This document shows, piece by piece, positions 1 to 5,059 of a DNA stretch of 5,059 nt. This DNA is from Bacteroidia bacterium. Its GTDB lineage: Bacteria > Bacteroidota > Bacteroidia > Bacteroidales > UBA5342. A program made the translations under genes and the position numbers. Location of the stretch: assembly GCA_030433225.1 (NCBI GenBank), contig JAUIMD010000193.1, positions 1 to 5,059 on the forward strand, given 5' to 3'. Position 1 is the first letter of the stretch, and every line of letters starts with the position of its first letter. The notes beneath the pieces are model-generated. The model ran no database searches and had not been told where the DNA came from. It saw only the letters and a program-made list of their open reading frames with translations.

Positions 1-1830
1 TTCCTGGTACACCATTACCCCGTACGTTTCTTCCAAAAGGCGGTACAATTCGGGAGTCTCTTTTTTTGCGGCCTCCCTTAGGGCAGGCTGTTGGTATCGA
101 AGAATATACTCGCGCATCATGCCGCTTTTGGCTACCCCGGGGCGAATAATGGAGCTGGCGGCCACTAACCTCAAATAGTCATCGGCTTCCAGTTTGGTAA
201 GCAGCATGCGCATAGCGGGCGATTCCACATAAAAGCACCCGATGGATTTGCCTTTTTTCAGCAACTGCTTCACCCGTTCATCGCGCTTAAACCTGGGGAT
301 GTCGTGTACGTCTTCTTCCACCCCACAATTTTCGCGCACAATATGCACGGTATCTTCAATTTTACTGAGGCCCCGCTGTCCCAGAATGTCGAACTTGGCA
401 AAGCCCAGGTCTTCGGCTTCCAGCATGCTAAAATGGATGGTTGGAAACCCTTTGGGCGGCATTATGGTGGCCGTGTAATTGCTGATGGGCTTTTCGGAAA
501 CAATGATTCCACTGGAATGCACACTCAGGTGACTGGGAAAATCGTGAATTAATCGGCTGTATTTTATCACCAGGCGCTGAATATCGTCCAGGCCATCGAA
601 ACTTTTTATGGCCTGTAATTTATCGATTTCATGAGCAGGCAAACCAAAAACCTTGCCCAATTCACGAATCATGGAGCGGTACTGAAACGTGATATATGTG
701 CCCACTAAGGCTGTATTTCCCCAACCATGTTTTTCAAATAAATAGCGTGTTATTTGATCACGATCACGGGATGCAAAATCAAGGTCGAAATCGGGTGGGC
801 TCTGCCGTGCGGGGTTGATAAATCGTTCGAAATACAGGTCTAGTTCCACAGGGTCTACATCGGTAATGCGCAGCAGATAAGCCACCATGCTATTGGCTCC
901 GCTGCCCCGCCCCACGTAAAAACTTCCGCGTTCACGGGCGTAACTTACCAAATCCCAGTTGATGAGAAAGTAGCTGCAAAAGTTCATTTGCCGGATAATG
1001 GTCAGCTCTTTTTCCATCCGCTCCAATACATTGGATGGAGGCCCCGTCGGGTAGCGATACTTCAATCCCTCTATGGTTTTTTTGCGCAACAGGTCAAAAT
1101 CTTCGGCCATACTCACTGTAAAAGTGCGCTTGTTTTTAGAAGTTCTAAAGTCAAAATGGATGGAGCAATTATCCACCAGATCCAGTGTGTTTTTTATGAT
1201 TTGTGGATAGGGTTTAAAGGTTTCCAACAATTGGTAAGCGGGCAGCATTACCTCGTCGGTTTGTGCTTCTTCCGCTTTTTCCAGTTTGCTAAGCAAGGTG
1301 TTTTTGTCGATAGCACGCAACAGCCTATGCACATTATGATCGCGCTTGTTACGGATGGTAACGGTGTGCAGAATCACCAGTTTATGAAGGTACTTTCTCA
1401 GCGCTGAAAAAGCAATACGGTTTATTTGTGTGGGCCGGATGCCGATAAATTCATTGTCGGCCAGGTTTTGCGGTTTCACACTCCCTAAAGGATAAACGAT
1501 GTATGCATTGGCAAAAGCCGGGGCCTTTTGCCCAAAAGGTTTTTCGTTGTGTAAGTGATAGGTGAGGTGCTCATTCAGTTCCCTGAATCCATCATTGTTT
1601 TTGGCAATTCCCACATACATTTGTTGCGCCCCGTTACGAAAATCGATGCCCACCACGGGCCGCAGTTTCTTTTGTCCACACAGCCGTATAAAATCAATAC
1701 AGGCCGAGGTATTATTAATATCCGTCAGTACCAGCGACTCGTATCCGTGGGTCTGGGCATCGTCCAGCAATTGCTCTATGGAGATGGTTCCATAAGTATA
1801 ACTAAAATAGGTGTGGCAGTTTATTAGCAT
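1..1830 (-). CDS. dnaE2: Accessory (error-prone type) DNA polymerase III alpha subunit, N-terminal 610 codons, cut by window edge
   Basis: Family C DNA polymerase that extends primer ends; a cytoplasmic protein. I translated the minus strand from the ATG at 1828-1830 to base 1 without a stop. Residues 1-230 resemble a shortened PHP domain. The palm follows: GRGSGANS near 308-314, then PPDFDLDF with catalytic D347 and D349, and AKFDILG with K479 and the third catalytic D481. ESPAMR near 536-541, IRPG near 562-565 and YGVMVYQE at the break are typical DnaE thumb/finger-side motifs. The PHP metal ligands are degraded (see findings), and the first catalytic Asp comes about 54 residues earlier than in E. 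coli DnaE (D401). I therefore infer a secondary, DnaE2/ImuC-like enzyme rather than the replicative one. The start is fixed by an in-frame TAA at 1861-1863; no Shine-Dalgarno is seen. It is co-oriented with dinB and lexA. The family call is firm; the accessory-role symbol is inferred. Confidence 0.9.
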   Translation of the reverse strand, partial: MLINCHTYFSYTYGTISIEQLLDDAQTHGYESLVLTDINNTSACIDFIRLCGQKKLRPVVGIDFRNGAQQMYVGIAKNNDGFRELNEHLTYHLHNEKPFGQKAPAFANAYIVYPLGSVKPQNLADNEFIGIRPTQINRIAFSALRKYLHKLVILHTVTIRNKRDHNVHRLLRAIDKNTLLSKLEKAEEAQTDEVMLPAYQLLETFKPYPQIIKNTLDLVDNCSIHFDFRTSKNKRTFTVSMAEDFDLLRKKTIEGLKYRYPTGPPSNVLERMEKELTIIRQMNFCSYFLINWDLVSYARERGSFYVGRGSGANSMVAYLLRITDVDPVELDLYFERFINPARQSPPDFDLDFASRDRDQITRYLFEKHGWGNTALVGTYITFQYRSMIRELGKVFGLPAHEIDKLQAIKSFDGLDDIQRLVIKYSRLIHDFPSHLSVHSSGIIVSEKPISNYTATIMPPKGFPTIHFSMLEAEDLGFAKFDILGQRGLSKIEDTVHIVRENCGVEEDVHDIPRFKRDERVKQLLKKGKSIGCFYVESPAMRMLLTKLEADDYLRLVAASSIIRPGVAKSGMMREYILRYQQPALREAAKKETPELYRLLEETYGVMVYQE

Positions 1831-1893
1831 TGAAACAGTGAAAATAGTTTTAGGGTTATGTTACTCCAGCGCCAAAGGTGTGATATACTTTAG

Positions 1894-1913
1894 CACAGGC
1901 TGTAAGACCTGTG
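1894..1913. repeat. Hairpin B of left arm (CACAGG/CCTGTG)
   Basis: A six-base perfect stem with an eight-base loop. The counterpart at 2492-2507 has stem CAGGC/GCCTG. Both keep the same order and distance relative to the GGCCCTTTGGGCC palindrome, so they are parts of one repeat unit. No T-run follows on either strand, so a terminator role is not favoured. Confidence 0.65.
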
Positions 1914-1938
1914 TTTCTTCGTACTGGTTGAACTTTAA

Positions 1939-1951
1939 GGCCCAAAGGGCC
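1939..1951. repeat. Hairpin A of left arm (GGCCC-AAA-GGGCC)
   Basis: Five-base GC stem with a three-base loop, 33 bases past the transposase stop codon. It is the exact reverse complement of 2452-2464 on the other side of the gene. Such short GC palindromes next to an IS200-like gene are the hallmark of REP sequences. Confidence 0.75.
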
Positions 1952-1983
1952 GTGATAAACTTATTTAGGTGGAATATCTTCCA

Positions 1984-2436
1984 TTAATCCCACACATACC
2001 GTTCGTCAAATTCAACATTGTATTTCTTTAAAAATGCACGATATTCCTTCTGAAAAGTTTTGTGCTGATGGTATGCCTTTTGATACCGGATATAGTCCAT
2101 TACCGTTTCTATTTCGGTAGGATTAACTGAGAAACCACCATACCCGTTTTGCCAGTAAAATGTTTGATACTTTTCTCCCTTCCCCTTTATCCATAATGAA
2201 GAATGAGATTTTATTTCCTCAATAAGTCTCATTAATGCGGTTTTGCGTGAGAGTTGACAAAGCATGTGGATGTGGTCTTCAACTCCACCTATTTGCAGAA
2301 TGGGTGAGTCATATTCCTGACAAATTTTAGCAATGTAGGCGTAGAGTTCATCTTTTATGTGTTCATCAATAAAGGGTTTGCGCCCTTTTGTACTAAAGGT
2401 GATGTGCATGTAGTTTTTAACAAGTGACTGTGGCAT
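1984..2436 (-). CDS. IS200/IS605-type HUH transposase, RAYT subgroup (REP-associated tyrosine transposase)
   Basis: Single-strand DNA nickase/strand transferase of the Y1 (IS200-like TnpA) family, 150 residues, the usual size. It opens with a QSLVKNYMHITFSTKGR stretch typical of the family. The HUH metal site is VEDHIHML with H55 and H57. The WQNGYGGFS motif is at about 95-103. The YIRYQ motif supplies the catalytic tyrosine Y115 and the helper Q119, and the C-terminus is the usual FLKKYNVEFDERY form. All catalytic residues are present, so the gene appears intact. The ATG at 2434-2436 is directly preceded by the right arm's palindromes. No tnpB partner is present. RAYTs bind and cut REP hairpins in the known systems; here the flanking hairpins are the likely substrate. 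Its location inside a DNA-damage operon could make its transcription damage-responsive by read-through (inference). Confidence 0.92.
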   Translation of the reverse strand: MPQSLVKNYMHITFSTKGRKPFIDEHIKDELYAYIAKICQEYDSPILQIGGVEDHIHMLCQLSRKTALMRLIEEIKSHSSLWIKGKGEKYQTFYWQNGYGGFSVNPTEIETVMDYIRYQKAYHQHKTFQKEYRAFLKKYNVEFDERYVWD

Positions 2437-2451
2437 GGCATGTTTTATTAC

Positions 2452-2464
2452 GGCCCTTTGGGCC
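2452..2464. repeat. Hairpin A of right arm (GGCCC-TTT-GGGCC)
   Basis: Five-base GC stem with a TTT loop, 15 bases upstream of the transposase start. It is the exact inverted copy of 1939-1951. Confidence 0.75.
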
Positions 2465-2491
2465 TTAGGATTTAACGATGTATTGAATACC

Positions 2492-2507
2492 CAGGCCTTG
2501 CAGCCTG
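2492..2507. repeat. Hairpin B of right arm (CAGGC/GCCTG)
   Basis: Five-base stem with a six-base loop, followed by TGCT as in the left arm. It matches the left-arm hairpin at 1894-1913 in inverted orientation. Confidence 0.65.
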
Positions 2508-2543
2508 TGCTGGTTTATTACGTCCGCTTTGGGGCTATTCTTC

Positions 2544-2559
2544 GAATGTAGTTACATTC
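2544..2559. repeat. Palindrome spanning the dinB stop codon (GAATGTA-GT-TACATTC)
   Basis: A perfect seven-base inverted repeat with a two-base centre. The dinB stop codon (2552-2554 on the minus strand) lies inside it. It could be a further REP-like unit at the outer border of the RAYT element, because it adjoins the right arm; I found no clear copy outside the left arm. It could also act as a 3'-end hairpin protecting dinB mRNA. It has no downstream T-run, so it is not a convincing intrinsic terminator. Confidence 0.5.
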
Positions 2560-3763
2560 TTCGGTGTGCAGGAATCACGGGCGGTTCCCCATTAAAGGGG
2601 TTCGTCATTTGGCCTATTCCGCGGGTATCCATAGCCGCGCTGCGGCGCAAGGCATTTTGTCCGAATCGATTACGGATTTTATCCATCGCCTGGTAGAGTT
2701 GTATCATTTCGCTGGTATCTTCGAACAGGCGCATCTGATAGCTGCCTGAAACAAGGTGGCTGTAGCGTACTCCCACCAGGCGCACCAGCACCCGACGATC
2801 GTATAACTGGTTAAAAATTTCCATCACCGTTTCAATAAGGGTATGATCCAGCGAAGTATACGGAATGCGTTTTTGACGGGTACGCGTGTCAAAGTCGGAA
2901 TAGCGCACCGTTACGGTTACACACGAGGTGAGTTTGTTGCCGTTACGCAGGTAAAAAGCCAGTTTTTCGGCCATGGCCAGCAGAATGCTTTTTAATGAGG
3001 TAACATCGGCAGTGTCGTGCTCCAAAGTCAACGATGACGAAATGGATTTTCGCTCGTGGTAAGGCTCAATGGGGCTATGGTCTATGCCCTGTGCTTTTCT
3101 CCATATGGCTACCCCGTTTTTCCCCAGTACTTTATCCATCAGTTCAATGGGCATTTGCTGAATGGTTTTGATGTACTTGATGCCCATATTCAGCAGTAGC
3201 TTGTTGGTTTGGTCGCCCACCATGGGGATTTTTTTTACCGGGAGTGGTGCCAGAAAACTTCGTTCCTGTCCGCCCGGAATATGGAGGTGGTTGTTGGGTT
3301 TGGCTTCTCCGGTACCTACTTTTGCCACTGTTTTGCTGGTGGATAACGCAAACGAGATGGGCAGATTGGTTTCCTTTATAATCTTCTCACGCAACTCACG
3401 CGCCCACTGGTAACATCCAAAAAAGCGATCCATCCCAGTTACATCAATGTAAAACTCATCGATAGAGGATTTTTCGTATACCGGCGATGCCTCTTTAATG
3501 ATGTCGTTTACCAGGTCGGAGTATTTGCTGTATACACTGCTGTTGCCGCGAATAACAATGGCTTCGGGGCATAGCTGCCGTGCCACCCGCATGGGCATGG
3601 CCGAGTGGATGCCGTATTGCCGGGCCTCGTAACTACAGGCCGCCACTACGCCCCGTCCGCTGGTTCCACCCACCAAAACCGGTTTGCCCATAAGTTTAGG
3701 CTCCAGCAACCGCTCGCACGATACAAAAAACGTGTCTAAATCAATATGTACAATAGATCTCAT
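2552..3763 (-). CDS. dinB: Y-family translesion DNA polymerase (DinB / Pol IV)
   Basis: Low-fidelity polymerase that bypasses damaged bases; 403 residues, somewhat longer than E. coli Pol IV (351). The palm catalytic carboxylates are intact: D8 in HIDLDTFF, and D102/E103 in SSIDEFYID. F13 is the expected steric-gate position. The STSKTVAKVGTGEAKPN stretch (about 141-157) and the helix-hairpin-helix region (PVKKIPMVG, about 175-183) are typical. The little finger spans roughly 240-340. A QMRLF sequence at 343-347 fits the QxxLF sliding-clamp binding motif, here followed by a 56-residue tail instead of lying at the C-terminus. Because the active site is complete, this is DinB and not the inactive ImuB of imuA-imuB-dnaE2 cassettes. 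It lies 178 bases downstream of lexA in the same direction, with dnaE beyond the RAYT element, and is probably co-expressed with both. The last codons overlap a palindrome. Confidence 0.95.
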   Translation of the reverse strand: MRSIVHIDLDTFFVSCERLLEPKLMGKPVLVGGTSGRGVVAACSYEARQYGIHSAMPMRVARQLCPEAIVIRGNSSVYSKYSDLVNDIIKEASPVYEKSSIDEFYIDVTGMDRFFGCYQWARELREKIIKETNLPISFALSTSKTVAKVGTGEAKPNNHLHIPGGQERSFLAPLPVKKIPMVGDQTNKLLLNMGIKYIKTIQQMPIELMDKVLGKNGVAIWRKAQGIDHSPIEPYHERKSISSSLTLEHDTADVTSLKSILLAMAEKLAFYLRNGNKLTSCVTVTVRYSDFDTRTRQKRIPYTSLDHTLIETVMEIFNQLYDRRVLVRLVGVRYSHLVSGSYQMRLFEDTSEMIQLYQAMDKIRNRFGQNALRRSAAMDTRGIGQMTNPFNGEPPVIPAHRRM

Positions 3764-3936
3764 GGCAACATGTTTAAAATCAAACGCTTGGTTGTTTCGC
3801 TATGGAACGTATCTCATTGCTGTACCTCTTCGGTTTAGTGCATAGCAAGCTCCGTACGCATAAATTATACGTTTTTAATGAGCTCCCGGCATGCAAATGT
3901 CCGGATGCGCTATGACTGTTTGTCTGAAATTTTAGG

Positions 3937-3951
3937 CGGAGTCAGACTCCG
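3937..3951 (-). terminator. Hairpin over the lexA stop codon; weak terminator or attenuator candidate
   Basis: On the minus strand CGGAGT-CTG-ACTCCG forms a six-base stem with a three-base loop, and its loop region includes the lexA TGA. The sequence after it is CCTAAAATTT, which is not a strong U-tract. Full termination is therefore doubtful; partial attenuation between lexA and dinB or mRNA end protection is as likely. The 178-base spacer to dinB (3764-3941) holds no gene and no promoter matching the lexA type. Confidence 0.3.
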
Positions 3952-4568
3952 GGAATCACCGTAACCACTACGCCCTGCACTTTAAAATCGTGCGTGAGAA
4001 TAATGGGGGTGTGCGTGTTGTTGGATGAATGAGGCACTAGAACCGTGGTGTATTCATTTTTTCTGAGCTCTTTTACGGTGGCTTCATCATCAATAAGGGC
4101 TACCACCAGGTCGCCGTTTTCGGCCGTTTCCTGCTGTTTAATGAGCAGTAAATCTCCCTCATTTATTCCTTTTTGGTTCATGGAGTCACCTACGGCGCGC
4201 AGCATAAAATACTTGCCGGGCATTTTGGCCAGTTTTACCGAAACGGCAAATTCGGCCTCAATGTTTTCTTCGGCCAATATGGGCGGACCGCATGCAATGG
4301 TACCCAAAAGGGGCACTTTTACGGTTTGCTCCCGGCCGACATTATCCACCGCTACTTCCTGCGATAAAAGTTGCAGGCTTCCATCATCGCGCTTTTTTAA
4401 TACGCCTTTCTCAATTAATCCCTCTAAAATTACCGACACCGAGCGGGGCGACTTGTAGTTCAACTCCCGCATGAGTTCCCGTACACTGGGCATGCGTCCG
4501 CTTTTCATTAAAAAGTTACGCATGGCCTGTATGGCAGCTAATTCTTTATTTGTTAAGTCAGAAAACAT
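3942..4568 (-). CDS. lexA: LexA-family SOS repressor with S24 self-cleaving peptidase domain
   Basis: Transcriptional repressor that cleaves itself when RecA filaments form. From the ATG at 4566-4568 it has 208 residues. A LexA-type winged helix-turn-helix fills about 1-65 (MPSVRELMRELNYKSPRSVS corresponds to the recognition region). The linker contains IACGPP with the scissile pair C93-G94. The S24 domain has catalytic S129 in VGDSM and K166 in ATVKELR; their 37-residue spacing equals that of E. coli LexA (S119, K156). Cys-Gly replaces the usual Ala-Gly and is what UmuD has, but the DNA-binding domain shows this is a repressor, not UmuD. An upstream ATG at 4617-4619 would add a 17-residue hydrophobic leader unlike the family and would put the promoter and dyad inside the gene, so I reject it. 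It is first in a leftward cassette with dinB and dnaE, and divergent from the SRAP gene. Confidence 0.9.
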   Translation of the reverse strand: MFSDLTNKELAAIQAMRNFLMKSGRMPSVRELMRELNYKSPRSVSVILEGLIEKGVLKKRDDGSLQLLSQEVAVDNVGREQTVKVPLLGTIACGPPILAEENIEAEFAVSVKLAKMPGKYFMLRAVGDSMNQKGINEGDLLLIKQQETAENGDLVVALIDDEATVKELRKNEYTTVLVPHSSNNTHTPIILTHDFKVQGVVVTVIPGV

Positions 4569-4589
4569 ACACAAATATACAATGTGTAT
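4567..4589. promoter_or_regulatory. Dyad operator candidate at the lexA start (probable LexA autoregulatory site)
   Basis: A perfect inverted repeat ATACACA-N9-TGTGTAT. It covers the lexA -7 promoter element and touches the start codon, so a bound dimer would block transcription initiation. Self-repression is general for LexA proteins, and the position fits. The binding protein and exact half-site are inferred; a smaller nested dyad (ATACA-N3-TGTAT, 4577-4589) is an alternative centre. Confidence 0.5.
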
Positions 4590-4602
4590 TTTTAGGAACA
4601 AA
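4572..4602 (-). promoter_or_regulatory. Bacteroidota-type promoter of lexA
   Basis: On the minus strand TTTG (4599-4602), exactly 19 bases, then TATATTTG (4572-4579). This fits the known Bacteroidota housekeeping consensus of -33 TTTG and -7 TAnnTTTG without mismatch. The start of transcription would fall within a few bases of the lexA ATG, implying a leaderless or nearly leaderless mRNA. The overlapping dyad suggests direct repression. Confidence 0.65.
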
Positions 4603-4749
4603 AGAGAAGTGTTAAACATGCTTTGAGTTTGTGAAATATTTTATAAGTAGCTAGTAAATAGGTTTTTGTGGCGTTGGTGGTATTTGTGCCTTCTGTATGC
4701 ATTAGGCAGTGCTGTTGTAGAATTCACATCCATAGCGTACCTATAGCAG

Positions 4750-4780
4750 GTTGTAAATTACGAATGCGAATGGATGTTTG
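4750..4780 (+). promoter_or_regulatory. Possible promoter of the SRAP gene
   Basis: GTTG (4750-4753), 19 bases, then GATGTTTG (4773-4780): one mismatch in each box relative to TTTG / TAnnTTTG, with the same spacing as the lexA promoter. It would give a leader of about 30 bases. An alternative is TTTG (4777-4780) with TAAAATTG (4798-4805), but its 17-base spacing is short. The rest of the divergent region (4620-4749) shows nothing I can name. Confidence 0.3.
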
Positions 4781-4816
4781 TTAACTTTACCCTTGTATAA
4801 AATTGGAAAAGTACAC

Positions 4817-5059
4817 ATGTGCTACGACATTAAAACCAAACTGGAAACGCAATTGAAACGTGCCAAACATTATGGCTACGATGATCTGGTGGCGGAACTC
4901 ATCAAAAAGCTTCGTCCGTTTTGGGAGGAAGAAGAGATTTTTCATGCTTCCGGTTTTGCACATCCCACGTTGGCCATTTATACCACGCAATCTCCTGAAA
5001 AGCCTACTTTGGCACAATGGGGTTTGGTGCCGTTTTGGGTAAAAACCAAAGAAGACCAG
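4817..5059 (+). CDS. SRAP-domain protein (YedK/HMCES-like abasic-site processing protein), first 81 codons
   Basis: SRAP proteins trap abasic sites in single-stranded DNA through a thiazolidine link made by the cysteine exposed after Met removal. The frame begins MCYDIK, so C2 sits where the family needs it and fixes the start at 4817. The WGLVPFWVK motif (about 68-76) is the family's conserved WGLIPxW block. An FHASGFAHPTLAIY segment (about 42-55) leads into the core. The first ~40 residues contain a charged helical insert usual for the Bacteroidota forms. The remaining core, including later active-site residues, lies beyond the window, so intactness cannot be judged. It is divergent from lexA with about 250 bases between the starts, consistent with shared SOS control, which is a known habit of SRAP genes. 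Confidence 0.9.
   Translation, partial: MCYDIKTKLETQLKRAKHYGYDDLVAELIKKLRPFWEEEEIFHASGFAHPTLAIYTTQSPEKPTLAQWGLVPFWVKTKEDQ

Larger units (their letters stand above)
1865..1960. repeat. Left inverted arm of the RAYT element (REP-like hairpins)
   Basis: Read on the minus strand, this stretch aligns with 2442-2540. The best blocks are the GGCCCTTTGGGCCTTA block next to the transposase gene and the CAGCCTGTGCT block further out; the stretch between them is less conserved but has the same length in both arms. It contains the palindrome at 1939-1951 (GGCCC-AAA-GGGCC) and a hairpin at 1894-1913 (CACAGG, 8-nt loop, CCTGTG). A weaker third match (ACCTTTGG region, 1870-1880) corresponds to the degenerate palindrome of the right arm. 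It lies just downstream of the transposase stop and about 35 bases upstream of the dnaE start. Confidence 0.8.
1865..2540 (-). mobile_element. RAYT (REP-associated tyrosine transposase) element with inverted palindromic arms
   Basis: One 150-codon IS200-like transposase gene is bracketed by two arms that are imperfect inverted copies of each other (about 1865-1960 and 2442-2540). Each arm has, outward from the gene, a GGCCCTTTGGGCC palindrome, a CAGG/CCTG hairpin and a degenerate third palindrome. In known REP/RAYT systems the tyrosine transposase acts on such REP hairpin pairs in single-stranded DNA, and these elements are usually single-copy and domesticated rather than freely mobile. Boundaries are approximate, set where similarity between the arms fades. 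The element sits between dinB and dnaE in the same orientation and fills nearly the whole gap. No target duplication is visible, as expected for HUH enzymes. Confidence 0.75.
2442..2540. repeat. Right inverted arm of the RAYT element (REP-like hairpins)
   Basis: Inverted counterpart of 1865-1960, lying immediately 5' of the transposase gene. In order away from the gene it holds GGCCCTTTGGGCC (2452-2464), CAGGC/GCCTG (2492-2507) and a degenerate copy of the first palindrome within 2518-2536. The TTTATTACG lead-in to the first palindrome is repeated before the third (2514-2522 compared with 2444-2452), which shows internal duplication of a unit about 70 bases long. The arm ends about 10 bases from the dinB stop codon. 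Confidence 0.8.

Noticed and set aside
242..552. Two overlapping plus-strand frames of 78 and 82 codons
   Set aside because: Antisense to the dnaE palm domain, with low-complexity Ser/Arg-rich translation and no start signals.
988..1407. 139-codon plus-strand open frame
   Set aside because: It lies antisense within dnaE, whose minus-strand frame carries conserved polymerase motifs; its translation resembles no known family.
1865..2540. CRISPR array or TnpB/OMEGA-type guide RNA system
   Set aside because: The repeats are two inverted arms rather than direct repeats with spacers, and no tnpB or cas gene is present.
3864..3869. TATAAT on the minus strand in the lexA-dinB spacer as a dinB promoter
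   Set aside because: There is no matching upstream box at proper spacing and the phylum does not use this -10 consensus; chance in AT-rich sequence is likely.
4045..4458. 137-codon plus-strand open frame (and smaller overlapping ones)
   Set aside because: Antisense shadow of lexA, whose catalytic and DNA-binding motifs explain the coding signal.
3942..4568. umuD instead of lexA
   Set aside because: The Cys-Gly site suggests UmuD, but a full N-terminal winged helix-turn-helix is present, which UmuD lacks.
4569..4619. Longer lexA start at 4619
   Set aside because: It would add a hydrophobic leader absent from the LexA family and place the perfect promoter and dyad within the coding region.
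4787..5017. 76-codon minus-strand frame at the right end
   Set aside because: Shadow of the SRAP gene, whose N-terminal Cys and WGLVPFW motif support the plus strand.

Overview
The window looks like a chromosomal piece of a Bacteroidota (Bacteroidetes) genome. Three things suggest this. The lexA promoter matches the phylum's TTTG-N19-TAnnTTTG consensus. The starts lack clear Shine-Dalgarno sequences. The protein variants are also of a type common there: a LexA-like S24 repressor, an accessory DnaE without a working PHP site, and a small IS200-like/RAYT transposase with GGCCCTTTGGGCC palindromes. Species or genus cannot be read from the sequence.

Layout from left to right: (1) 1-1830, minus strand, the N-terminal 610 codons of an accessory DNA polymerase III alpha subunit (DnaE/DnaE2-like), running off the left edge. 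(2) About 1865-2540, a REP-associated tyrosine transposase (RAYT, IS200/IS605 superfamily) element: a 150-codon minus-strand gene flanked by about 95-bp imperfect inverted arms, each carrying two clear hairpins and one degenerate one. (3) 2552-3763, minus strand, a complete catalytically intact Y-family polymerase (DinB/Pol IV). (4) 3942-4568, minus strand, a LexA-family repressor with a UmuD-like Cys-Gly self-cleavage site. (5) 4569-4816, a divergent control region with a near-perfect lexA promoter, a dyad operator candidate lying on it, and a weaker rightward promoter. (6) 4817-5059, plus strand, the start of a SRAP-domain (YedK/HMCES-like) abasic-site protein, cut by the right edge.

Read together, this is a damage-inducible translesion-synthesis cassette, lexA-dinB-dnaE, with a divergent SRAP gene. 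LexA probably represses itself and perhaps the cassette. When it is cleaved, DinB and the accessory DnaE would copy past lesions while SRAP shields abasic sites in single-stranded DNA. It resembles the imuA-imuB-dnaE2 and lexA-dinB-dnaE mutagenesis cassettes of other phyla, but it has an active DinB where ImuB would be, and no ImuA is visible. The notable oddity is the RAYT element between dinB and dnaE: it accounts for nearly all of the 721-bp gap, so an originally tight operon was probably split by it. All strong coding signal is explained by these five genes; the other open frames are antisense shadows.
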